From Thermoactinomyces mirandus (lineage in GTDB: Bacteria > Bacillota > Bacilli > Thermoactinomycetales > Thermoactinomycetaceae), in NCBI RefSeq assembly GCF_013868055.1, contig NZ_JACEOL010000001.1:34272-98271 (forward strand): 64,000 nt of DNA. Direction: 5' to 3'. Shown here one piece after another: positions 1 through 8,838 of this stretch. A program made the position numbers and the translations under genes. The notes beneath the pieces were generated by a model. It was not told the DNA's origin and searched no databases. It saw only the letters and a list, made by a program, of their open reading frames with translations. The first letter of the stretch is position 1, and the number at the start of each line of letters is the position of its first letter.

Positions 1-272
1 TGAACTGTTTTTTCCACTTCACCAAAATCCTGATGTTCATAAGTATATTGAATCGAGACCAATGATTGAACAATCCGGCCTTTGATCCCCGTTTCCTCCC
101 TGATTTCCCTTATAGCTGTTTCTTCATCGGTTTCCCCCTGTTCCTGCTTGCCTTTGGGCAGCGTCCAGTGGCCAAACCGATCTTCAATCATCAGGATCTG
201 AACCAGGCCGTTTTCTTTGCGAAATACCACACCACCGGCCGAATTCTCCTTCAACGTGATCATCCTTTCCAT
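1..272 (-). CDS. NUDIX hydrolase, C-terminus cut by the window edge
   Basis: This is the first ~90 residues of a MutT/NUDIX-family pyrophosphohydrolase, reading out of the left edge. The full Nudix box is visible at about residues 41-63, with the pattern G-x5-E-x7-REIREETGI, which binds the divalent metal and the diphosphate of a nucleoside-diphosphate-linked substrate. The substrate cannot be told from this fragment. The first ATG (272) has a weak ribosome-binding site; a second in-frame ATG lies at 263. The gene follows mtaB in the same direction, but a hairpin terminator sits between them, so it may be a separate unit. The family call is secure and the specificity is open. Confidence 0.85.
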   Translation of the reverse strand, partial: MERMITLKENSAGGVVFRKENGLVQILMIEDRFGHWTLPKGKQEQGETDEETAIREIREETGIKGRIVQSLVSIQYTYEHQDFGEVEKTV

Positions 273-292
273 AACAGAAACGAACTTGAAAC

Positions 293-326
293 AAAAAAGG
301 TTGTCAACATGCACCGTCAACAACCT
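293..326 (-). terminator. Intrinsic terminator after mtaB
   Basis: Read on the minus strand, GGTTGT and ACAACC flank a loop that can pair further, followed by six T. It lies just past the mtaB stop and before the NUDIX gene. Confidence 0.6.
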
Positions 327-335
327 TGCAATCCA

Positions 336-1682
336 TCATATAACCTGAGCCGGACGGGGCGCATCATTCACTTTCCGGATAAAAGTGCCATAGCAATATT
401 CCGGATCCACCTGATTAATCCGAACCTGACAGATTTTTCCTGTCATTTCTTCATCAGCGGGAAAAACGACTTGCAGGTAATTGTCCGAATACCCCATGTA
501 GAGACCGCTGTCCGGATCTTCTTTAAACGGACGTTCCGGAATCACCTCAACCACATCGCCGATAAAACGCCCGGCATAGTTGCCCGTTAGCCGTTTCGAC
601 AATTCGATCAGACGCGTAACCCGTTCGTGCTTCACTTCGTCCGGTACCTGATCGGGCATCCGGGCCGCAGGCGTGCCAGTTCTTCTGGAATACGGGAACA
701 CATGCAGCTGGTACATCTTCAAGTCCTCAATGAAACGGTACCCGTTTTCAAACTGTTCCTCTGTTTCTCCCGGGAAGCCAACAATCACGTCGGTTGTAAT
801 CGCGATATCGGGCATCACTTCGTGCAACTGCAGGATTTTTTCCCTGTATTCCGCAGTCGTATATTTTCGCCGCATCCGTTTCAATACCGTATCGTCTCCG
901 GCCTGCAACGGAATGTGAAGGTGGCGGCACATTTTTTTGGACGTATTCAACACTTCAATCATCCGGTCATCAATTTGACTGGCTTCAATGGAACTGATCC
1001 GAATCCGGTTCAGACCTTCTATTTGATCCAGATCCCACAAAAGATCGGCCAGCTTGTAATTTTCAAAGTCATCTCCGTACCCGCCGGTGTGAATCCCGGT
1101 TAAAACAATCTCCTTGTACCCGGCGTCAACAAGCGTTTGTGCTTGTTTCAGGACATTTTCCGGTTTCCGGCTGCGGGACAGTCCTTTTGCCCACGGAATA
1201 ATGCAAAAGGTGCAAAAGTTGTTGCAGCCTTCCTGAATCTTGAGGAAAGCACGGGTGCGGTCGGAAAAGGAAGGTACATCCAATTCTTCAAACTGACGTT
1301 GCTTCATGATGTTTGCCACCGCATTGATCGGCTGCCGTTTTTTCATATATTGTTCAACATAATCGAACAGTTTGTCGCGCCCCTGTGTTCCCACGACGAT
1401 ATCAACTCCGGGAATGGCCGTTACTTCTGCAGGAGAAGTTTGCGCGTAACAGCCGGTGACAGCAATTACGGCATTCGGATTGCGCCGGATCGCCCGCCGG
1501 ATTACCTGCCGGCTTTTCCGGTCACCTGTATTGGTAACGGTACAGGTGTTGATCAGATATACATCTGCCACTTCCTCAAATTCCACCCGTTTGTAACCGG
1601 CTTTCTTGAACAGTTGCCAGATTGCCTCTGTTTCATAAGCATTCACCTTGCACCCCAATGTATGAAAAGCAACGGTTTTCAC
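336..1682 (-). CDS. mtaB: tRNA t6A37 methylthiotransferase MtaB
   Basis: This radical-SAM enzyme adds a methylthio group to t6A at position 37 of tRNAs reading ANN codons. The 448-residue protein has the three-part family layout. An N-terminal UPF0004 domain carries cluster cysteines at about C11, C47 and C78. The radical SAM core has CNNFCTFC (C153, C157, C160), and a C-terminal TRAM region follows. The start chosen is GTG at 1682, with GGGAGG eight bases upstream and directly abutting the rsmE stop; the open frame extends further but only through rsmE. It is the B. subtilis yqeV equivalent and closes the prmA-rsmE-mtaB run downstream of dnaJ. MiaB is the alternative family member, but the TLGCKVN start and the synteny favour MtaB. 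Confidence 0.93.
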   Translation of the reverse strand: MKTVAFHTLGCKVNAYETEAIWQLFKKAGYKRVEFEEVADVYLINTCTVTNTGDRKSRQVIRRAIRRNPNAVIAVTGCYAQTSPAEVTAIPGVDIVVGTQGRDKLFDYVEQYMKKRQPINAVANIMKQRQFEELDVPSFSDRTRAFLKIQEGCNNFCTFCIIPWAKGLSRSRKPENVLKQAQTLVDAGYKEIVLTGIHTGGYGDDFENYKLADLLWDLDQIEGLNRIRISSIEASQIDDRMIEVLNTSKKMCRHLHIPLQAGDDTVLKRMRRKYTTAEYREKILQLHEVMPDIAITTDVIVGFPGETEEQFENGYRFIEDLKMYQLHVFPYSRRTGTPAARMPDQVPDEVKHERVTRLIELSKRLTGNYAGRFIGDVVEVIPERPFKEDPDSGLYMGYSDNYLQVVFPADEEMTGKICQVRINQVDPEYCYGTFIRKVNDAPRPAQVI

Positions 1683-1683
1683 T

Positions 1684-2424
1684 TTATTCACCTCCCAACT
1701 CGTTTCTGTAAAAAAGCATGCACGAAAGTGCCACAAGCGGAGCGGTTTCGGTACGCAAAATGCGCGGACCCAATGTAATGGGAATGGCCCCCTTTGCATG
1801 CGCCCCGTTCACTTCATCCTCGGTAAATCCGCCCTCAGGACCGATCAAAAGCAATATCTCATCCGCCTGGGACCCCGCCATCGCCTGATTTATAGGAATG
1901 CCTCCCTTTTCATAGGCAATCAGGGACAGCGGAAATTTTTCGATTTTATCAAGGATTGCATTCCACGGCAAAACCGGCAGCACCGCCGGCACCTTTCCAC
2001 GATGCGACTGTTCTGCTGCCTCCTTGGCAATGCGCTGCCAACGTTCCCGCTTTTTCATTTCCTTTGGGGCATTTATTTTTACAATCGATCGTGCTGAATG
2101 AAACGGCTGAAAAGAACTGGCACCTATTTCCGTCCCCTTCTGCACAATCCATTCAAGTTTGTCTCCTTTTACCAAAGACTGGGCAATAGTAATCTTCGTT
2201 TGCGGTTCGCCTTGTGAAGGGAACTTCTCCACTACTATGCAATCAATCTGATGATGGTTCAGATCCTGAATTTCACAAACGTAATCGTACCCGTCTTCAA
2301 AGCAAACAATGATCCGGTCTCCCGGTCTGTTGCGCATCACATTCCTGATATGATGAACTTCATCCCCGGTCAATCGAACATGTGAACCATTCAAAACGTC
2401 TGCTGGTATAAAATATCTTTGCAT
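1684..2424 (-). CDS. rsmE: 16S rRNA m3U1498 methyltransferase RsmE
   Basis: This 246-residue SPOUT-class methyltransferase methylates U1498 of 16S rRNA. The trefoil-knot SAM site is recognisable from LLIGPEGGFTEDEV and, near the C-terminus, LGPRILRTETAPLVAL. The N-terminal PUA-like part begins MQRYFIP. The ATG at 2424 has AGGAG six bases upstream; the longer open frame would run back into prmA and is not used. It is B. subtilis yqeU. It follows prmA by 17 bases and its stop lies one base before the mtaB start, so the three are probably cotranscribed. Confidence 0.93.
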   Translation of the reverse strand: MQRYFIPADVLNGSHVRLTGDEVHHIRNVMRNRPGDRIIVCFEDGYDYVCEIQDLNHHQIDCIVVEKFPSQGEPQTKITIAQSLVKGDKLEWIVQKGTEIGASSFQPFHSARSIVKINAPKEMKKRERWQRIAKEAAEQSHRGKVPAVLPVLPWNAILDKIEKFPLSLIAYEKGGIPINQAMAGSQADEILLLIGPEGGFTEDEVNGAHAKGAIPITLGPRILRTETAPLVALSCMLFYRNELGGE

Positions 2425-2441
2425 TTGACACTCCTGCCATT

Positions 2442-3386
2442 TTACCATTTTTTTGCGGCAATGGCTACCCAGCCCTCCTGTTGTTTGGCTTCCAATACCT
2501 TCAGTCCGCATGAAACCAATGCCTTCTCAACGATTTCCGCTTTTTCCCTGACGATTCCCGATCCGATAAATATGCCACCAGGTACCAATACCCGCGGCAA
2601 ATCATAAACCATTTTGGCGATGATTTCCGCCAGTATATTGGCAACGACGACATCGGCTGTCTCGCTTACTCCCTTCAGCAAGTCTCCTTCTTTGACAACA
2701 ATCTGGCTGTCAAGCGGATTAAGCCGGATATTTTCGCCTGCTTTTTCCACTGCCAACGGATCCTTGTCAAGCGCCAGGATTTTTCCGGCCCCCAGTTTCC
2801 CGGCGACAATGCTCAATATTCCGCTTCCGCATCCGACATCGATCACGCTGGCCTGTGACGGCATATATTTTTCGAGCAATTGGATACTCAGCCTTGTCGT
2901 CGGGTGGGTTCCGGTTCCAAATGCCATACCGGGATCCATCTGGATGATTTTCTCGCCGGAACCCCTGGCTTCATAATTCTCCCATACGGGTTTGATGGTG
3001 ATTTGCCCTGATACTTGTACCGGTTTGTAATATTTTTTCCATTCATTTTCCCATGATGACTCACTGACCGTCCGGACTTCAACCCTGGCAGGCCGGACAT
3101 CAAGTCCGATCTGCTCAAGAGATTTCAATTTCATCTCAACCTGCCGAATGAGCCCTGATCCATCCAGCCGTTTCAGATCAGACAGGTAAGCCTTTACGAT
3201 GACTCCTTCCTCCGGATAATCTTCAGGAGACAATTCAACGATTTCACCGAAATGATCTGCAAACGTACGATGGAGTACCTCCGAATCTTCGATTGCTACG
3301 CCCCCGGCACCCAGATCCTGCAGGAACTGGCTCACCGCCTCTAACGCTTCCCGACCTGTATGCACACTTATTTCCAACCAGTTCAA
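2442..3386 (-). CDS. prmA: Ribosomal protein L11 methyltransferase PrmA
   Basis: This SAM-dependent enzyme trimethylates ribosomal protein L11. The 314-residue protein has an N-terminal substrate-recognition domain and a class I methyltransferase domain with DVGCGSGILSIVAGKLGA (motif I) and VVANILAEII. It starts at TTG (3386), with GAGGG seven bases upstream. A terminator-like hairpin separates it from dnaJ, so expression needs read-through of the heat-shock operon or an unseen promoter. The dnaJ-prmA-rsmE-mtaB order is the standard Bacillales arrangement. Confidence 0.94.
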   Translation of the reverse strand: MNWLEISVHTGREALEAVSQFLQDLGAGGVAIEDSEVLHRTFADHFGEIVELSPEDYPEEGVIVKAYLSDLKRLDGSGLIRQVEMKLKSLEQIGLDVRPARVEVRTVSESSWENEWKKYYKPVQVSGQITIKPVWENYEARGSGEKIIQMDPGMAFGTGTHPTTRLSIQLLEKYMPSQASVIDVGCGSGILSIVAGKLGAGKILALDKDPLAVEKAGENIRLNPLDSQIVVKEGDLLKGVSETADVVVANILAEIIAKMVYDLPRVLVPGGIFIGSGIVREKAEIVEKALVSCGLKVLEAKQQEGWVAIAAKKW

Positions 3387-3414
3387 ATGGACACCCTCTT
3401 TCGCATTGGTAAAG

Positions 3415-3438
3415 AAAAAACGGGCGAATGTGCCCGTT
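3415..3438 (-). terminator. Terminator-like hairpin after dnaJ
   Basis: On the minus strand AACGGGC and GCCCGTT form a seven-pair stem followed by a T-run. It lies within 35 bases of the dnaJ stop and could end most HrcA-controlled transcripts before prmA. Confidence 0.75.
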
Positions 3439-3445
3439 CTCTTCT

Positions 3446-4564
3446 TTATTCACCTCGAAACGCCTGCTTCATTTTATCAAAAAAATTGGTGCTTTGCTCC
3501 TGTTTGATGTATTCACCGCACAAATGGCTGAAATTGCGCAAAGCTTCCTTTTGTTCCGCAGTCAATTTGGTAGGAGTTACAACGCGCACTTTGACGCGCA
3601 AATCCCCTTCTCCATAACCGCGCAACCGGCGAACACCTTTTCCCTGCAGACGGAATTCAGTTCCCGTTTGTGTTCCGGCAGGAACTTTTAATTTGGCACG
3701 GCCTTTCAGCGTTGGAACAATTACTTCATCTCCCAGTGCAGCCTGCCCGAAAGTAATGGGCAGTTCACATACCAGGTCGTCGCCGTCCCTTTTAAAGAAC
3801 TCGTGAGGCTTGATATAAACTGTAATATATAAATCCCCCGGAGGCCCGCCATTTTGCCCCGGTTCTCCTTCACCGCTCACACGCAGCTGTGCTCCTTCAT
3901 GGATACCGGCGGGAATTTTGACATTGATCTTTTTCTTCCGCTTCACCTGACCGGTACCGGCGCAGCTGCTGCATTTCTCACGGATGATTTTACCGGTGCC
4001 ATTACATACCTGGCAGATCCGCCGATTAACAATTCGGCCAAACGGAGTATTCTGGATCACTTCAGATTGTCCGGTTCCCTGACAGGTGGAACATGTCTCC
4101 GGCTGGGTTCCCGGTTTTGCCCCGGTGCCATGGCATTTGTCACATGTTTCGGTGCGTGGAATAACGACTTCCACACTTTTCCCGAATACGGCATCCTTAA
4201 ACTCTACTGTCAAACGGTATTCCAGATCGGCACCTTTGCGGGGGGCATGCGGATTGCTGCGGCGACCGCCGCCAAAAAACATATCAAAAATATCTCCAAA
4301 TCCAAAGTCGGCATCAAAGCCACCGCCGCCTCCGGCAAATCCGCCGGGATCAGCATGCCCAAACTGGTCATACCGGGCTTTTTTCTGCGGATCACTCAGT
4401 ACTTCATAAGCTTCTTTTACTTCCTTGAATTTCTTTTCAGCATCTGGTTCCTTGTTTACATCCGGATGGTATTTACGGGCCAGCTTACGATAAGCTTTGC
4501 GAATCTCATCTTCCGAGGCGTTTCGGCTTACACCAAGCACCTCATAAAAATCGCGCTTGCTCAC
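3446..4564 (-). CDS. dnaJ: Chaperone protein DnaJ (Hsp40)
   Basis: This cochaperone delivers clients to DnaK and stimulates its ATPase. The 372-residue type I protein has the J domain with HPD at 33-35, a Gly/Phe-rich stretch at about 75-110, four CxxCxGxG zinc repeats ([32 protein letters not shown]) and the C-terminal peptide-binding region. It lies downstream of dnaK with a possible attenuator in the 122-base gap, so it is probably made in lower amounts than DnaK. Length and all functional motifs are normal. Confidence 0.98.
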   Translation of the reverse strand: MSKRDFYEVLGVSRNASEDEIRKAYRKLARKYHPDVNKEPDAEKKFKEVKEAYEVLSDPQKKARYDQFGHADPGGFAGGGGGFDADFGFGDIFDMFFGGGRRSNPHAPRKGADLEYRLTVEFKDAVFGKSVEVVIPRTETCDKCHGTGAKPGTQPETCSTCQGTGQSEVIQNTPFGRIVNRRICQVCNGTGKIIREKCSSCAGTGQVKRKKKINVKIPAGIHEGAQLRVSGEGEPGQNGGPPGDLYITVYIKPHEFFKRDGDDLVCELPITFGQAALGDEVIVPTLKGRAKLKVPAGTQTGTEFRLQGKGVRRLRGYGEGDLRVKVRVVTPTKLTAEQKEALRNFSHLCGEYIKQEQSTNFFDKMKQAFRGE

Positions 4565-4607
4565 TGGGTCACCTCCCCTTCATAACACGAACAGCTGGAA
4601 GTCTCAC

Positions 4608-4677
4608 AAAAAAAGGGAAAGCCATGCCAAGGCAGAGCCCCGACACTGACTTTCCGGCCGAGGAGAACTCTTTCCCT
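4608..4677 (-). terminator. Possible attenuator between dnaK and dnaJ
   Basis: On the minus strand AGGGAAAG (just after the dnaK stop) can pair with CTTTCCCT about 50 bases later, which is followed at once by seven T. This is a rho-independent-like element with a long loop, inside the operon. It would reduce, not abolish, transcription into dnaJ. Confidence 0.55.
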
Positions 4678-4686
4678 CTCTCCTCA

Positions 4687-6534
4687 TTATTTTTCTTCGT
4701 CCTTTACCTCTTCATATTCCGCATCTACGACATTGTCATCTTTCCTGGTCCCGGACCCTTCATTGGCGCCCTGATTTTGTGCAGCCTGCTGTTGCATCTG
4801 TTCATAGAGTTTGACCGAAAGTTGCTGTACAGCTTGTTCCAATTCTTCCACGCCTTTTTTAATCGCTTCATCGTCATCCTGTTCCAGTGCCTTTTTCAAT
4901 TGTTCCTTGGCCTTTTCTGCCTTCTCTTTATCCTGGGCATCCACTTTGTCGCCAAGATCCTTGATGGTTTTGTCAGCTGTGAAGATCAATTGATCAGCTT
5001 TGTTCCGGAGCTCTACTTTTTCTTTGCGTTTTTTGTCTTTTTCGGCATTCATTTCGGCATCCTTGATCATGCGTTCAATCTCTTCATCGGATAATCCGCT
5101 GGAAGATTTGATGGTAATATCCTGGCTTTTGCCTGTTGCTTTATCTTTGGCCGACACATTGACAATCCCGTTGGCATCGATTTTGAACGTGACTTCGATT
5201 TGCGGAATGCCGCGGGGTGCTGGCGGAATGCCGGTCAATTGGAAACGGCCGAGTGTTTTATTGTCGGCAGCCATTTGACGTTCTCCCTGCAGAACATGGA
5301 TATCTACTGTTGTCTGATTATCAGCAGCCGTAGAGAAGATTTGTGATTTCTCTGTTGGAATCGTTGTATTCCGCTCAATCAATTTTGTAAACACGCCACC
5401 CAGGGTTTCAATACCAAGAGAAAGCGGAGTTACGTCCAAAAGAACAACATCTTTTACATCCCCGGACAATACGGCCCCCTGGATGGCAGCACCCATGGCA
5501 ACAACTTCATCGGGGTTAACCCCTTTGCTCGGCTCCTTACCGATAAAACGTTTGATGGCTTCCTGCACGGCCGGAATCCGGGTTGAACCGCCAACGAGAA
5601 TGACTTTGTCAATTTTGTCCGGGCTCAAACCGGCATCGCTCAGGGCACGGCGTGTCGGACCCATACACCGCTCAATCAGATCAGAACTCAATTCTTCAAA
5701 TTTGGCCCGTGTCAGGGTTACTTCCAGGTGTTTCGGGCCTGTTTCGTCCGCGGTCAAGAATGGCAGGGAAATGGTTGTGGTCAAAACACCGGACAAGTCT
5801 TTTTTTGCTTTCTCGGCTTCATTTTTTAACCGTTGCATGATTTGGGTCTCATTTGGATCCTTGCGCAAATCGATGCCATTTTCCTTCTCAAATTGTTCGA
5901 TCAGGTAGTCGATGATCACCTGGTCAAAGTCGTCTCCGCCAAGTTTGTTGTCCCCGCTGGTTGCAAGCACTTCAAAAACGCCGTCGCCCAGTTCCATGAT
6001 AGAAACGTCAAAAGTGCCTCCGCCAAGGTCAAAAACAAGTACTTTCTGGTCATTTTCCTTGTCCAGTCCGTAAGCAAGTGCGGCTGCGGTCGGCTCGTTG
6101 ATAATGCGAAGCACTTCAAGCCCGGCAATCCGTCCGGCATCTTTGGTTGCCTGGCGCTGGCTGTCGTTGAAATATGCAGGCACTGTAATGACGGCTTGCG
6201 TCACTTTTTCTCCGAGGTAACTTTCCGCATCCTGTTTCAATTTTTGCAGGATCATTGCAGAGATTTCCTGGGGTGTATATTCTTTTCCGTTGATTTTTTC
6301 TTTATGACCGGATCCCATGAAACGTTTGATGGAAGCAACCGTTTTGTCCGGATTGGTAATGGCCTGACGTTTGGCCGCTTCTCCCACCAAACGCTCGCCT
6401 GATTTGGAAAATCCCACAACGGAAGGAGTTGTCCGTCCCCCTTCAGCATTGGGAATAACCACAACTTCTTTACCATCCATAAAAGCGACACACGAGTTGG
6501 TTGTACCAAGGTCAATACCAATAACTTTGCTCAT
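4687..6534 (-). CDS. dnaK: Molecular chaperone DnaK (Hsp70)
   Basis: This ATP-driven chaperone binds exposed hydrophobic segments of client proteins. The 615-residue protein has the family signatures in order: [13 protein letters not shown] at residues 5-17, [13 protein letters not shown] in the middle of the nucleotide-binding domain, [14 protein letters not shown], then the substrate-binding domain and an acidic tail ending [14 protein letters not shown]. It lies between grpE (45-base gap) and dnaJ. Expression is expected to follow the CIRCE operator upstream of hrcA. Confidence 0.99.
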   Translation of the reverse strand: MSKVIGIDLGTTNSCVAFMDGKEVVVIPNAEGGRTTPSVVGFSKSGERLVGEAAKRQAITNPDKTVASIKRFMGSGHKEKINGKEYTPQEISAMILQKLKQDAESYLGEKVTQAVITVPAYFNDSQRQATKDAGRIAGLEVLRIINEPTAAALAYGLDKENDQKVLVFDLGGGTFDVSIMELGDGVFEVLATSGDNKLGGDDFDQVIIDYLIEQFEKENGIDLRKDPNETQIMQRLKNEAEKAKKDLSGVLTTTISLPFLTADETGPKHLEVTLTRAKFEELSSDLIERCMGPTRRALSDAGLSPDKIDKVILVGGSTRIPAVQEAIKRFIGKEPSKGVNPDEVVAMGAAIQGAVLSGDVKDVVLLDVTPLSLGIETLGGVFTKLIERNTTIPTEKSQIFSTAADNQTTVDIHVLQGERQMAADNKTLGRFQLTGIPPAPRGIPQIEVTFKIDANGIVNVSAKDKATGKSQDITIKSSSGLSDEEIERMIKDAEMNAEKDKKRKEKVELRNKADQLIFTADKTIKDLGDKVDAQDKEKAEKAKEQLKKALEQDDDEAIKKGVEELEQAVQQLSVKLYEQMQQQAAQNQGANEGSGTRKDDNVVDAEYEEVKDEEK

Positions 6535-6579
6535 AAACTCCTACCTCCTGCCTTCACTGACAAATAATAAGTATATCAT

Positions 6580-7197
6580 CTATTTGCTCACTTTTACCAT
6601 AGAAGGACGGATCACACGATCCAGAAAACGATATCCGGCTTGCAATTCCTCGACCACAATACCGGACTCGACATCTTCTGCCTCAACTTGTGCCACTGCA
6701 TTGTGTTCGTGAGGATTAAATGGTTTTCCTTCTGTTTCGATCATTGTAAGTCCTGCCTGAGACAATACATTAAGAAACTGGCGATACACCATTTCGATGC
6801 CTTCTTGCAACAACTGTGCATCCTGACTGAAGTCAGCTGCATCAAGCGCTCGCTCAAAGTTGTCAAGCACAGGAAGCAAACTTTCCAAAAGCGGAACTAC
6901 TCCGTATTTCAGCGCGTCTTCTTTATCCTTGCGGGCACGGCGCCGGTAATTTTCAAAATCAGCCAGTGCCCGCAAATACTGTTCCCTGTTCTGTTCTGCC
7001 TGTTTTTTCCAATTTTCGGCGGCAAGTTTTGCTTCTTCCGCTTCCTTTTGTAATTTTGCAGTTATTTCATCTTCTACAGATTCCGCCTTCATTTGCTCCT
7101 CTTGGCTATGTAACTTCCCTTGGCCTTCCGATTCAGGCTCATCAGGAGAAGCCTGTGTCGAAGTATGCTGGAGCTCATCTTTTTCCTGATCCATCAC
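6580..7197 (-). CDS. grpE: Nucleotide exchange factor GrpE
   Basis: This 205-residue homodimeric factor releases ADP from DnaK. It has a long, very acidic and Gln-rich N-terminus (about 1-60), a coiled-coil helix (EEAEEAKLAAENWKKQAEQN) and the C-terminal beta-wing with GKPFNPHEHNAVAQVE. It sits 31 bases after the archaeal-type chaperonin gene and 45 bases before dnaK. In B. subtilis grpE directly follows hrcA; here the chaperonin gene has been placed between them. Confidence 0.97.
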   Translation of the reverse strand: MMDQEKDELQHTSTQASPDEPESEGQGKLHSQEEQMKAESVEDEITAKLQKEAEEAKLAAENWKKQAEQNREQYLRALADFENYRRRARKDKEDALKYGVVPLLESLLPVLDNFERALDAADFSQDAQLLQEGIEMVYRQFLNVLSQAGLTMIETEGKPFNPHEHNAVAQVEAEDVESGIVVEELQAGYRFLDRVIRPSMVKVSK

Positions 7198-7228
7198 TGA
7201 TCCTCCTAAAATATTATGAAACAGGCTG

Positions 7229-8755
7229 TTATTCTTTCATATTCACAATGGTATGGATCCGCAAAATCGCTGTGGCCACTTCACCAGCGGTTTTCAGGGC
7301 ATGTGCCTTGACGAGAAGCGGATCAACAACGCCCATTTCTATCATATCTGCTATCGTACCACGATCACAATCAATTCCCAAGGAGTCGGAGTGCCGTTTA
7401 ACCTGAAATGCTTTCACGGACTCTATTTTCTCCAGCGGATTGAATCCAGCGTTGGCTACGACCTGGCTCATGGGTCTCTGGAGTGCCTCTGCTACGGCTG
7501 TCACTCCAAAACGTTCCATCCCCTGGACAGTTTCCCGGTAATGTGCCACATAATGTGAAAGCGACAGTTCCATTGCACCGCCTCCCGGAACAAACCCGCC
7601 GCGAATGGCAGCCTGTACAGCTGATGCTGCGTCTTTGGCAATCCGTTCATACTCTGCCAGGATTTCTTCGGTCATTGCCCCCACGACAATTGTGGCAAAC
7701 GGTTTTCCCTGGCCGCCGATAATACGCACACGACTGATGTCTCCACCATCAACGGCCTCTTTGCACATCCCCAGGGCAGCTTCTATTTCTTCGGGCGAAT
7801 TGTACAAAACATTTGTTTTCATGATCCTTGCATGGGTATGCTCAGCCACTTTTCTCAGTTCATCCTGGGGTACATTTTGAACAACCATGATCCCCGCATC
7901 TGTAAAAACACTTTCTGCATGGGAATCTACTTGACCTCCCACAACAACAAGGCCTGCTTCGAGATGAATGATATGTTCCAGCGTAACATAAAACTCTTCT
8001 TTTGATCCTTCCTGCTGGCTGGCGGATTCGTCAGATCCGTTTGCATTGTTCGGGGCGGTTTGCGGTTCAAGCGAGTCGGCCAGTACCAGTACACGAACAT
8101 TTTCCTTTTTGCGCGGCATCTGTTGATTCATACGGGACCGGCTCAGGAGAACGCCAGGAATCACCCGATTCTCCACCCTCGGAAAAGCCTTGACACAGGA
8201 TGAAAATTTAAATCCTTTTTTCAGCATTTTTTCCCGGCCCAATACATGAACGGCTTCAATCACTGCCAAAGTAATATCTTCATTTTCCCGGCAAGCCGTA
8301 AAAGCAATCCGTTGCAGCCATTCATCGTTCAGTTCATAAATGGGACGGGCTTTTTCACGCATCTTGTGCAAAGCAAACCCGATTCCCCGATGGATTCCTG
8401 CAATCACTTTCGTTACAGGAACTCCGCGCATTACCTGCTTCACTCCTTCGTCAACGAGCGCTGACGCAAGCAAAGTGGCCGTTGTCGTTCCATCTCCCAT
8501 TTCCTCTTGTTGTGCTTTGGCTACATTTACAATCATTTTAGCGGCTGGATGTTCAATTTTCATCAGCTCCAGGATCGTGACCCCGTCGTTGGTAATCACC
8601 ACTTCATTCTTCGAGTTTACCAGCATGGTATCGAGACCCTTGGGGCCAAGCGTGGATGAAACGGCCATAGCCACTTTTTTAACAGCTTTTGCATTACTTT
8701 CCAATGCCGAAAGCCGCCCCTCATCTGCTTGATAGAAATGATCACTGTCGGGCAC
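7229..8755 (-). CDS. Archaeal-type (group III) chaperonin in the dnaK operon
   Basis: This 508-residue protein belongs to the thermosome/TCP-1 fold, not to bacterial GroEL. Visible motifs are TLGPKG at 35-40 (phosphate binding), TNDGVT at 55-60, GDGTTT at 87-92 with the metal-binding Asp, VPGGGAME at 389-396, and a C-terminal segment [15 protein letters not shown] typical of thermosomes. There is no Gly-Gly-Met tail. Residues 234-254 are low-complexity (Asn, Ser, Gln, Glu) where archaeal chaperonins carry the helical protrusion that forms a built-in lid. The start is GTG at 8755, with AAGGGG eight bases upstream. Related archaeal-like chaperonins are known in some Firmicutes such as Carboxydothermus, also in dnaK operons, and are called group III. 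The inferred role is ATP-driven folding of denatured proteins under HrcA heat-shock control. Confidence 0.93.
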   Translation of the reverse strand: MPDSDHFYQADEGRLSALESNAKAVKKVAMAVSSTLGPKGLDTMLVNSKNEVVITNDGVTILELMKIEHPAAKMIVNVAKAQQEEMGDGTTTATLLASALVDEGVKQVMRGVPVTKVIAGIHRGIGFALHKMREKARPIYELNDEWLQRIAFTACRENEDITLAVIEAVHVLGREKMLKKGFKFSSCVKAFPRVENRVIPGVLLSRSRMNQQMPRKKENVRVLVLADSLEPQTAPNNANGSDESASQQEGSKEEFYVTLEHIIHLEAGLVVVGGQVDSHAESVFTDAGIMVVQNVPQDELRKVAEHTHARIMKTNVLYNSPEEIEAALGMCKEAVDGGDISRVRIIGGQGKPFATIVVGAMTEEILAEYERIAKDAASAVQAAIRGGFVPGGGAMELSLSHYVAHYRETVQGMERFGVTAVAEALQRPMSQVVANAGFNPLEKIESVKAFQVKRHSDSLGIDCDRGTIADMIEMGVVDPLLVKAHALKTAGEVATAILRIHTIVNMKE

Positions 8756-8785
8756 CTGCTATTCCCCTTTCTGTACATAGGGATA

Positions 8786-8806
8786 GGGGTTCATGGCCTG
8801 AACCCC
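8786..8806 (-). promoter_or_regulatory. Strong hairpin between hrcA and the chaperonin gene
   Basis: GGGGTTCA and TGAACCCC form a perfect eight-pair stem around a five-base loop in the 83-base gap. No T-run follows, so it looks more like an mRNA processing or stability element than a terminator. It lies about 30 bases ahead of the chaperonin start. Confidence 0.6.
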
Positions 8807-8838
8807 CACCACTTGCGGAAAAAGCCGCTTCAAACGAC

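Noticed and set aside
8056..8760. Calling the 508-residue chaperonin GroEL.
   Set aside because: The N-terminal motifs ([27 protein letters not shown]) and the C-terminal end match thermosomes, and no groES is adjacent.
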